In this document: positions 1 through 4,466 of the stretch, one piece after another
Layout: every line of letters starts with the position of its first letter
Numbering within the stretch: the stretch's first letter is position 1
Notes under the pieces: generated by a model
The model's database searches: none
Told to the model about the DNA's origin: nothing
The model's input: only the letters and a program-made list of their open reading frames with translations
Made by a program: the position numbers and the translations under genes
Source of the DNA: Bordetella sp.
GTDB lineage: Bacteria > Pseudomonadota > Gammaproteobacteria > Burkholderiales > Burkholderiaceae_B
Assembly: GCA_027450125.1 (NCBI GenBank)
Contig: DAIDKG010000163.1
Span: 1-6,792 of the forward strand
Reading direction: 5' to 3'
Length of the DNA: 6,792 bases

Positions 1-166
1 CAAGCTCAGGCACATGCCAGCGCGCGAAACGGCCGTTGTCGGCCAGGCTCTGGCGGGCGGGAGAGAAACTGCGCTGGCGCGTGGCTTCGCGTTTGCGCTG
101 TTCTACCAGGTCTGCCAGCGAGGGCCGGCGGCGCTGCTGGATGATGGTCGCGGGGCCATCGCTCAT
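1..166 (-). CDS. N-terminal 55 codons of an unidentified protein coupled to the MotA-like gene (partial)
   Basis: This is a minus-strand reading frame that begins at the ATG ending at 166 and stays open to the window edge, so only its first 55 codons are visible. Its start overlaps the stop of the MotA-like gene as ATGA, a classic arrangement for translational coupling. About four fifths of its codons end in G or C, as in the neighbouring genes. The visible part is hydrophilic and rich in Arg and Gln (MSDGPATIIQQRRRPSLADL at the start) and contains no membrane segment. Genes directly after a MotA/TolQ/ExbB-type channel subunit usually encode a MotB- or ExbD-type partner, so that is the expected role. 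Those partners normally have their single transmembrane helix within the first 20-50 residues, which is not seen here. It could be a MotB-like protein with a long cytoplasmic N-terminus or something else. No function can be assigned from this fragment. Confidence 0.6.
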   Translation of the reverse strand, partial: MSDGPATIIQQRRRPSLADLVEQRKREATRQRSFSPARQSLADNGRFARWHVPEL

Positions 167-1008
167 GACCGGCCCGTCACCTTCAAGGACGGGGTGCGCT
201 GGCGGCGTGCTCGCTTCACCACGGGCGCCGCGGGGCCGCCATCGTCGATTTCGTCATCGACGTGCAGCATGAAGGAGTTGAGCGTCTCGCGCACCAGCGC
301 CGGGCCGCGCCGCTCGCACATCATCGACACGCCCTGCATGATCATGTTCATCAGCACGACACGCTGCTCGGTGCGGCGCTCTAGCTTGACGGCAATCGGC
401 TTGCATATCAGATTGGACAGCAGCAGGCCGTAGAACGTGGCCATGAGCGCGATGCTCAGGTGATGGCCGATCAGGCCCATGCCGCCCGTGCCCAGCACGG
501 TCATCAGGCTGACCAGGCCTATCAGGGTGCCCAGCATGCCGAAGGCCGGCGCGAAACTGGCCATGGTGCGGAACATCTGCGACTCTGCATGTTCCCGGGC
601 GCGCAGCCGGGCGATGCGCCATTGCAGCAGCTCGATGATCTGGTCTTCCGGCGTGTGGTTGATGATGAGCTGCACGCCGGTGCGCAGGAAAGGATTGGTC
701 ACTTTCTTGAGCGCTTCCTCTGCCTTGTGCACATCTTCGTTCATCCACATCTGGGCCAGGCTGCTCAGCTCGTCGATGTCGCGCTGGATATGGAGCCTGT
801 CGCTGCGGAAGATGGCGCGCAGCAGGTGGGGGATGCGCAGCACTTCGCGCATCGGATAGCTGATGAACAGGGCAGCCAGGGTGCCGCCTATCACGATGAC
901 CAGGCCAGGCAGGTTCAGATACGCCCAGCTGTTGATGGCCGAGAACACCAGCACCAGGATTAGGGTGATCAGTCCGAGGACGAAGCCGATGAGAGTGGAA
1001 AGATTCAT
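163..1008 (-). CDS. MotA/PomA-type proton or sodium channel subunit (MotA/TolQ/ExbB family)
   Basis: This 281-residue protein has the MotA layout: two N-terminal membrane helices (about residues 3-24 and 34-51), a long cytoplasmic charged region (about 52-148), two more helices (about 150-171 and 184-206) and a basic cytoplasmic tail. The third helix carries the family signature PAFGMLGTLIGL (154-165) with the Pro that lies in the ion path of MotA proteins. The fourth region, SIALMATFYGLLLSNLICKP (185-204), matches the conserved MotA/PomA block. The length is close to the 250-290 residues usual for MotA. It probably forms the stator or energising channel of an inner-membrane ion-driven complex. 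It resembles PomA/second-stator proteins more than the classical enterobacterial MotA, judged by eye. The next gene downstream overlaps its stop. The start at 1008 lacks a strong Shine-Dalgarno sequence. About 160 bases separate it from the ligase gene, so it is probably transcribed separately. Whether it drives flagella, gliding or envelope work cannot be told. Confidence 0.85.
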   Translation of the reverse strand: MNLSTLIGFVLGLITLILVLVFSAINSWAYLNLPGLVIVIGGTLAALFISYPMREVLRIPHLLRAIFRSDRLHIQRDIDELSSLAQMWMNEDVHKAEEALKKVTNPFLRTGVQLIINHTPEDQIIELLQWRIARLRAREHAESQMFRTMASFAPAFGMLGTLIGLVSLMTVLGTGGMGLIGHHLSIALMATFYGLLLSNLICKPIAVKLERRTEQRVVLMNMIMQGVSMMCERRGPALVRETLNSFMLHVDDEIDDGGPAAPVVKRARRQRTPSLKVTGRS

Positions 1009-1140
1009 GTGTGCGCTGCATGCCCCATGGAAATCGGCCCGATGCGGGGCGGGCCGCCCGGTTCGCGGCCGGAGAGGGCATATCCTAGCGGAATTCTAGC
1101 CAGCGCCGCGCCAGGATAATCGGAGATAAAGGGGGGGAAA
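1009..1140 (-). other. Leader region of the MotA-like gene with a C7 tract
   Basis: This stretch between the probable ligase terminator and the MotA-like start holds no gene. Read on the minus strand it begins with a run of seven C (plus-strand G at 1131-1137). It then has two -10-like hexamers, TAGAAT (1093-1098) and TAGGAT (1082-1087), neither with a convincing -35 box. Closer to the gene, GGCCGC and GCGGCC arms around 1050-1073 could fold into a short GC-rich hairpin. A promoter for the MotA-like gene is expected here, but I cannot place it with confidence. Confidence 0.3.
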
Positions 1141-1169
1141 GACGACGTTTTTGCAAGAAAAACTTCGTC
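1141..1169 (-). terminator. Putative terminator hairpin at the end of the ligase gene
   Basis: The arms gacgacgttttt (1141-1152) and aaaaacttcgtc (1158-1169) form a 12-base inverted repeat with one mismatch (1146/1164) and a 5-base loop. On the minus strand the hairpin overlaps the first two bases of the ligase TGA stop. It is followed by TTT, a run of seven C and another TTT rather than a clean T tract. Its position at the end of the ligase-cupin operon suggests termination or protection of the transcript 3' end. The missing clean U tract lowers confidence in a standard Rho-independent terminator. Confidence 0.5.
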
Positions 1170-2739
1170 AAACCTGGGCGGATCTGGCGGCGCTTTCCCT
1201 GAGCCGCAGGCGGAAACGCTGTATTTTCCCCGTCGCGGTCTTGGGCAGTTCCTCGATGAAGTCGATTTCGCGAGGGTACTTGAACGGGGCAAGCCGGGTC
1301 TTGACATAGGTTTGCAGCGCCGCGCAGGTGTCTTTCCCGGCCGTGTGGCCGTCGCGCAGGACGACATAGGCCTTGGTCTTGACCAAGCCGTCGCGGTCGG
1401 TGACGCCGATCACCGCGGCCTCCAGCACGGCCTCGTGCTGGATCAGCACGTTCTCCACCTCCACCGGCGAGACGTACTGACCGCTGACCTTGATCATGTC
1501 GTCGCTGCGGCCGGCATAGGTGTAATAGCCTTCCGCGTCGCATTGGTACTTGTCGCCGCTTTTGAGCCAGTCGCCCAGGAAGCACTGGCGGGTCTTCTCG
1601 CGGTTGTTCCAGTACATCAAGGCGGTGCTGGGACCTTTGATGTAGAGGTCGCCGATGGTGCCCGGCGGGACGCTGCGCCCTTGTTCGTCGCGCAGTTCGA
1701 CCTCGTAGCCCGGTACGGGTTTGCCGGTGGTGCCATAGCGCAGCGCGCCTGCTCGGTTGGAAATGAAGATGTGCAGCATTTCGGTCGAGCCGATGCCATC
1801 GAGGATCTCGCAGCCGAAATGGCGCGTGTAGCGCTCGCCGATATCGCGCGGCAGCGCCTCGCCGGCGGAAGCGCAGACGCGCATCGCCACCTGCTCGCGC
1901 GGCGGCAGGTCGGGCGAGGCCAGCATGCTGGCATAGAGCGTGGGCACGCCGTAGAAGACGGTGGGGCGATGTCCGGTCAGGCGCTTGAACACGGCCTGCG
2001 GCGTGGGGCGCTCGCCCATCAGCACTACGGTGGCGCCTACCGACAGCGGGAAGGTCAGGCCGTTGCCCAGCCCATAGGCGAAGAAAAGCTTGGCCGCGGA
2101 AAAAGCGATGTCGTCTTCGCGTATTCCCAGAACGGGCTTGCCGTACAGCTCGGCCGTGTACCAGAGGTTGCCATGGGTATGCACCACCCCCTTGGGCTTA
2201 CCGGTGGAGCCGGACGAATAGAGCCAGAAGGCGATTTCGTCCGCCTGCGTGCGCGCCGCTGGCGCGCAGGGGGCGGCCGCGAGCAGGGTTTCGAGCTCGG
2301 CCGCGCCGGCCGGCAACGGTTGCGCGGGCTGCGACACCACAATGTGGGCCACATCGTGCCCGCCTTGCGCCAGCGCGGCCTGCAGCATCGGCAGCAGGCT
2401 GCCCGAAACGAACGCGGCGCGCGCACGGCTGTGCTGCAGCATATAGGCATAGTCGTCGGCCGACAGCAGGGTATTGACCGCTACCGGCACCACGCCCGCA
2501 TGCAGCGAGCCCAGGAAGGCCACGGGCCAGTCCACCGTGTCATGCTGCAGCAGCAGGACGCGTTCCTCGCGGCGCAGGCCCAGGCCTTGCAGCAGACCGG
2601 CAAATCGCGCCACGCGCTCGGCCAGTTCGCCGTAGCTCAGGCGCCGGCTGTCATCGATGTACGCCGTCTTGCCGGCGCGCCCGGCGTTCAGCTCGGCCAG
2701 ATGGCTGGCGAAATTCAGTTCGGCGGGGCAGGTGGTCAT
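1168..2739 (-). CDS. bclA: Benzoate-CoA ligase (EC 6.2.1.25)
   Basis: This enzyme activates benzoate with ATP and CoA to benzoyl-CoA in the cytoplasm, the first step of the box pathway. The 523-residue protein is a full-length ANL-superfamily adenylating enzyme, close in length to known benzoate-CoA ligases. The phosphate loop is YSSGSTGKPKG (174-184). The A5 region DGIGSTEMLHIFISN (314-328) is typical of the benzoate/4-hydroxybenzoate ligase subgroup. SGDK lies at 394-397, the hinge region YAGRSDDMIKVSG at 408-420, and the C-terminal PKTATGKIQR at 499-508 contains the catalytic Lys505. That lysine sits in a P-x4-G-K context, the motif known to be acetylated by Pat-type enzymes in related acyl-CoA synthetases, so acetylation control is possible (inference). 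The start at 2739 follows AAGGGA at a reasonable distance. It lies 22 bases after the cupin-like gene, so the two form one operon divergent from boxR. The box context favours benzoate over other aryl acids as substrate. The symbol badA is used for the same enzyme elsewhere. Confidence 0.93.
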   Translation of the reverse strand: MTTCPAELNFASHLAELNAGRAGKTAYIDDSRRLSYGELAERVARFAGLLQGLGLRREERVLLLQHDTVDWPVAFLGSLHAGVVPVAVNTLLSADDYAYMLQHSRARAAFVSGSLLPMLQAALAQGGHDVAHIVVSQPAQPLPAGAAELETLLAAAPCAPAARTQADEIAFWLYSSGSTGKPKGVVHTHGNLWYTAELYGKPVLGIREDDIAFSAAKLFFAYGLGNGLTFPLSVGATVVLMGERPTPQAVFKRLTGHRPTVFYGVPTLYASMLASPDLPPREQVAMRVCASAGEALPRDIGERYTRHFGCEILDGIGSTEMLHIFISNRAGALRYGTTGKPVPGYEVELRDEQGRSVPPGTIGDLYIKGPSTALMYWNNREKTRQCFLGDWLKSGDKYQCDAEGYYTYAGRSDDMIKVSGQYVSPVEVENVLIQHEAVLEAAVIGVTDRDGLVKTKAYVVLRDGHTAGKDTCAALQTYVKTRLAPFKYPREIDFIEELPKTATGKIQRFRLRLRESAARSAQV

Positions 2740-2761
2740 GAGGTCCCTTGTCCGGGTTGAT

Positions 2762-3232
2762 TCAATGGCGGGTGAATTCGATGGCGCCTTGTGGCAGCAG
2801 GTACAGCACGAGGGCGCGGCCGCCGCTTACCGTGGGGCTGTGCTCGGAACCGGGGCCGTAGACCAGCCAGCCGGCTTCGTGTCCGTCAAAGCGGGCCGGG
2901 CCGGCCAGCGGCATGATCAGGTCGATTTCCCCGTTCGGGTGCGCATGGTGCGGGCCTGCCAGGTTGTCCATGTCCACCACATCGACCGAGTAGCCGGCCA
3001 GGTCCTGGGCCGGTTTGATGATGCGGCCGTAGCGGATGCCGCCGCCTTCGTGCCGGCACATCCAGCCGGCCGCGATGGCGCTTTTACAGGCTTCGAATAT
3101 GTCGCGGTAGGCCGAGCTGCCGGGGCCGAATTCGCGGTTGAGCCGGTCCTGCAGCGACGAATCCAGGGTCTGTCCGGCAATACGGTCGGTGACCGCGCGC
3201 ATCAGCGCCCGGAACTGTTCAGGCGTACTCAT
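2762..3232 (-). CDS. Small cupin-like protein, DUF4863 / 4-hydroxylaminobenzoate lyase (PnbB)-like
   Basis: This is a 156-residue protein from the chosen start. In an open frame extending to 3280 it would be 172 residues, but the ATG at 3232 has AGGGGG five bases upstream, while the 3280 ATG has no ribosome site. The N-terminal half looks helical (MSTPEQFRALMRAVTDRIAG). The C-terminal half has cupin-type features. In the chosen-start numbering, HHAHPNGE (residues 95-102) supplies an H-x-H-x3-E motif, and GPGSEH (126-131) supplies the second-motif His. Possible metal ligands are thus His96, His98, Glu102 and His131. From memory it resembles the DUF4863 family, which includes PnbB, an enzyme converting 4-hydroxylaminobenzoate to protocatechuate; I cannot verify this by search. 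No nitrobenzoate genes are visible, and the gene sits directly before benzoate-CoA ligase. Its role may instead concern benzoate or benzoyl-CoA, for example as a side-product or detoxification enzyme. The substrate is unknown. Confidence 0.75.
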   Translation of the reverse strand: MSTPEQFRALMRAVTDRIAGQTLDSSLQDRLNREFGPGSSAYRDIFEACKSAIAAGWMCRHEGGGIRYGRIIKPAQDLAGYSVDVVDMDNLAGPHHAHPNGEIDLIMPLAGPARFDGHEAGWLVYGPGSEHSPTVSGGRALVLYLLPQGAIEFTRH

Positions 3233-3303
3233 GCTGCCCCCTGGCGCCATGCGCCGTTCCCTGGGGAGAGGAATTTGCATTTGAGGCGGCTCGGCATGCT
3301 CAT
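3229..3303 (-). CDS. Possible 24-codon leader ORF of the cupin-ligase operon
   Basis: On the minus strand AAGGGAG (3309-3315) lies five bases before the ATG ending at 3303, the best ribosome site of this operon. The frame encodes 24 residues beginning MSMPSRLKCKFLSPGNGAWR and stops with a TGA that overlaps the start of the cupin-like gene as ATGA. A ribosome finishing this ORF would be placed exactly on the next start. It may be a leader peptide or a coupling device. No family is recognised. The peptide is basic, with no run of codons suggesting amino-acid attenuation. It could be a chance ORF, but the combination of strong ribosome site and exact overlap argues for translation. Confidence 0.45.
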   Translation of the reverse strand: MSMPSRLKCKFLSPGNGAWRQGAA

Positions 3304-3333
3304 GATGTCTCCCTTACACTCTGGCCCGTTCTG

Positions 3334-3354
3334 CAAGGGCGCTGCGCCCGCTTG
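3334..3354 (-). other. GC-rich hairpin in the leader of the cupin-ligase transcript
   Basis: Arms GGGCG and CGCCC around a 3-base CAG loop, extended by CAA/TTG beyond a 2-base bulge, form a compact stem in the predicted 5' untranslated region, about 30 bases before the leader ORF start. There is no T tract after it, so it is not a convincing terminator. It may stabilise the transcript or be incidental in GC-rich DNA. Confidence 0.3.
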
Positions 3355-3379
3355 CCGGTCCTTGTCTGTTGTGGATGGA

Positions 3380-3408
3380 AAAATAATGCGCTTTGGTGGA
3401 CGGGTCAA
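3380..3408 (-). promoter_or_regulatory. Predicted sigma-70 promoter of the cupin-ligase operon
   Basis: On the minus strand a -35 box TTGACC (plus 3403-3408, five of six consensus bases) is separated by 17 bases from a -10 box TATTTT (plus 3380-3385, four of six). Transcription would start near 3373, giving a leader of about 70 bases before the mini-ORF. The -10 overlaps an ATAATGC element (3383-3389), which fits repression by BoxR. Confidence 0.55.
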
Positions 3409-3425
3409 GCAATATAATGCATGAT
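3383..3425. promoter_or_regulatory. Candidate BoxR operator: two ATAATGC elements between boxR and the ligase operon
   Basis: ATAATGC occurs at 3383-3389 and again at 3414-3420, with starts 31 bases apart, about three helical turns. The second copy is part of the near-palindrome ATAATGCATGAT (3414-3425), centred on TGCA, with one mismatched pair. The first lies on the predicted -10 of the leftward promoter and the second on the predicted -10 of boxR. BzdR/BoxR-family regulators are known to bind TGCA-containing repeats; assigning these particular sites to BoxR is inference. Confidence 0.5.
3413..3418 (+). promoter_or_regulatory. boxR: Predicted -10 box of the boxR promoter
   Basis: A perfect TATAAT stands 45 bases before the boxR ATG in locally AT-rich DNA. 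No good -35 box lies 16-18 bases upstream (the sequence there is near GCTTTG), so the promoter is probably weak or activator-assisted. An alternative is TATAGA at 3425-3430 preceded by TG (3422-3423), an extended -10. Both overlap or adjoin the TGCA palindrome, consistent with autorepression. Confidence 0.4.
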
Positions 3426-3434
3426 ATAGAAAAA
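3423..3434 (+). repeat. 12-base direct repeat, copy 1 (before boxR)
   Basis: GATATAGAAAAA occurs here, next to the TGCA palindrome in the boxR promoter, and again at 4363-4374 across the boxR stop. The element is AT-rich in a GC-rich region, so chance identity is unlikely though not excluded. It may be part of a regulator or polymerase contact region. Confidence 0.5.
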
Positions 3435-3440
3435 TCATTC

Positions 3441-3456
3441 CCGACACCGGAGTCGG
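3441..3456 (+). other. Short stem-loop at the boxR ribosome-binding region
   Basis: CCGAC (3441-3445) and GTCGG (3452-3456) can pair around a 6-base loop. The only Shine-Dalgarno-like bases before boxR, GGAG at 3449-3452, fall in the loop and stem edge and lie 11 bases from the ATG. This suggests weak or structured initiation, suitable for a regulator made at a low level. The stem is short and may be incidental. Confidence 0.3.
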
Positions 3457-3463
3457 CAAGATC

Positions 3464-4369
3464 ATGAACAAAGCGCTAGACCGGGTTCCCGCGCCGCCGC
3501 CGCGCGAAGCGGCTTTCCTGGCTGCCTTGGGCGAGCGGGTGCGGCGCTTGCGCGCCATTCGCGGCATGACGCGCAAGAGCCTGGCGCAGGCCACCGGGGT
3601 GTCCGAGCGGCATCTGGCCAATCTCGAGCAAGGGGTGGGCAATGCCTCCATTCTGGTGCTGCTGCAGATCGCGCGGGCGTTCGGCTGTGCCCTGGCCGAG
3701 CTGGTGGGGGACGTCACGACCGGTTCGCCCGAATGGTTGCTGATCCGCGATCTTCTCGAGGGTCGCGGCGAAGACGAGCTGCAGCGCGCGCGCGAGGCCC
3801 TGACGCAGCTGTTCGGCGTCGGCGGCGAGCGCGCGGGCCGCATGCGCCGCATCGCCCTGATCGGCCTGCGCGGCGCGGGCAAATCCACGCTGGGCCAGAT
3901 GCTTGCCGACGATCTGGGCTATCCCTTCGTTGAGCTCAATCGCGAGATCGAGCGGGTGGCCGGATGCGGCCTGCTCGAAATCCACAATCTCTACGGGCCC
4001 AGCGCCTACCGCCGCTACGAGCGCCGCGCGCTCGAGGAGGCGATGCAGCTCTACCCGGAAATGGTGCTGGCCACGCCGGGCGGCCTGGTGTCCGAGCCGG
4101 CCGCGTACAACTTGCTGCTCGAACGCTGCTACACCATCTGGCTGCGCGCCGCGCCCGAGGATCACATGGGTCGGGTCATGGCGCAGGGAGATTTCCGCCC
4201 CATGTCGGGCAACAACGAGGCCATGGCCGATCTCAAGCGCATTCTGGCCGGCCGCGAGGCTTTTTATGCCAAGGCCGACCTGACCTGGAACACCAGCGGG
4301 CTGTCGCTGGAAGAGAGTTTTGCGGGTTTGCGGGATCAGGTGCGCAAGGCTGCGGTTGCTTCGATATAG
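3464..4369 (+). CDS. boxR: BoxR-type benzoyl-CoA-responsive regulator (XRE helix-turn-helix plus shikimate-kinase-like domain)
   Basis: This 301-residue protein has the BoxR/BzdR fusion layout. An XRE-type helix-turn-helix occupies about residues 20-82, with the recognition region around TRKSLAQATGVSERHLANLE (36-55). A linker runs to about 127, and a shikimate-kinase-like domain follows to the end. The Walker A loop GLRGAGKST (134-142) is intact. Catalytic shikimate-kinase positions differ: the region normally D-x-D reads E157-L-N159, and the usual GGG reads PGG (205-207). This fits a domain that senses a ligand rather than phosphorylating shikimate. In characterised family members the inducer is benzoyl-CoA, which releases repression of box/bzd promoters. 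The gene lies between the divergent ligase operon and boxC, with candidate operators on both sides, so it probably controls both and itself. It starts at 3464 behind a weak ribosome site. AroK-type shikimate kinase is ruled out by the DNA-binding domain and the locus. Confidence 0.92.
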   Translation: MNKALDRVPAPPPREAAFLAALGERVRRLRAIRGMTRKSLAQATGVSERHLANLEQGVGNASILVLLQIARAFGCALAELVGDVTTGSPEWLLIRDLLEGRGEDELQRAREALTQLFGVGGERAGRMRRIALIGLRGAGKSTLGQMLADDLGYPFVELNREIERVAGCGLLEIHNLYGPSAYRRYERRALEEAMQLYPEMVLATPGGLVSEPAAYNLLLERCYTIWLRAAPEDHMGRVMAQGDFRPMSGNNEAMADLKRILAGREAFYAKADLTWNTSGLSLEESFAGLRDQVRKAAVASI

Positions 4370-4374
4370 AAAAA
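4363..4374 (+). repeat. 12-base direct repeat, copy 2 (across the boxR stop codon)
   Basis: This is the second exact copy of GATATAGAAAAA. Its TAG is the boxR stop codon (4367-4369). It leads directly into the predicted boxC promoter, where the TGCA elements lie downstream of it instead of upstream as at copy 1. Confidence 0.5.
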
Positions 4375-4376
4375 GA

Positions 4377-4405
4377 TTGATTTCTGCAGTTTAGTGCATT
4401 ATTCT
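4377..4405 (+). promoter_or_regulatory. boxC: Predicted boxC promoter with overlapping TGCA operator
   Basis: A -35 box TTGATT (4377-4382) and a -10 box TATTCT (4400-4405), each four of six consensus bases, are 17 bases apart. The spacer holds two TGCA motifs, at 4385-4388 and 4395-4398, spaced exactly 10 bases. The second belongs to GCATTAT (4396-4402), the reverse complement of the ATAATGC element found twice before boxR. Further along, TGC-N5-GCA (4424-4434) is another small inverted repeat. A bound repressor here would block RNA polymerase. This supports boxC having its own BoxR-controlled promoter rather than relying on read-through from boxR. Confidence 0.5.
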
Positions 4406-4466
4406 CTGCTTCATGAATTATTGTGCTTATCGCATTTTTCGGTAAGCAACCTGAAGGAGACAGGTC

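Noticed and set aside
1312..2760. 482-codon open frame on the plus strand opposite the benzoate-CoA ligase
   Set aside because: It shows the same GC-driven antisense effect, with repetitive His/Gln/Arg/Ala composition and no motif, while the ligase frame has all adenylation motifs.
3233..3280. Longer N-terminus of the cupin-like protein starting at 3280 or 3250
   Set aside because: The 3280 ATG lacks a ribosome site and the extra residues look like translated leader; the 3232 ATG has AGGGGG at good spacing and overlaps the mini-ORF stop.
3334..3354. Leader hairpin as a transcription attenuator or riboswitch
   Set aside because: There is no T tract, no competing antiterminator pairing that I could find, and no resemblance to a known riboswitch class.
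2657..3424. 255-codon plus-strand frame over the cupin gene and control region
   Set aside because: It runs across the divergent promoter region and antisense to two supported genes, and no family is recognisable.
3476..4165. 229-codon open frame opposite boxR
   Set aside because: It is an antisense shadow; boxR is intact on the plus strand with clear domain motifs.
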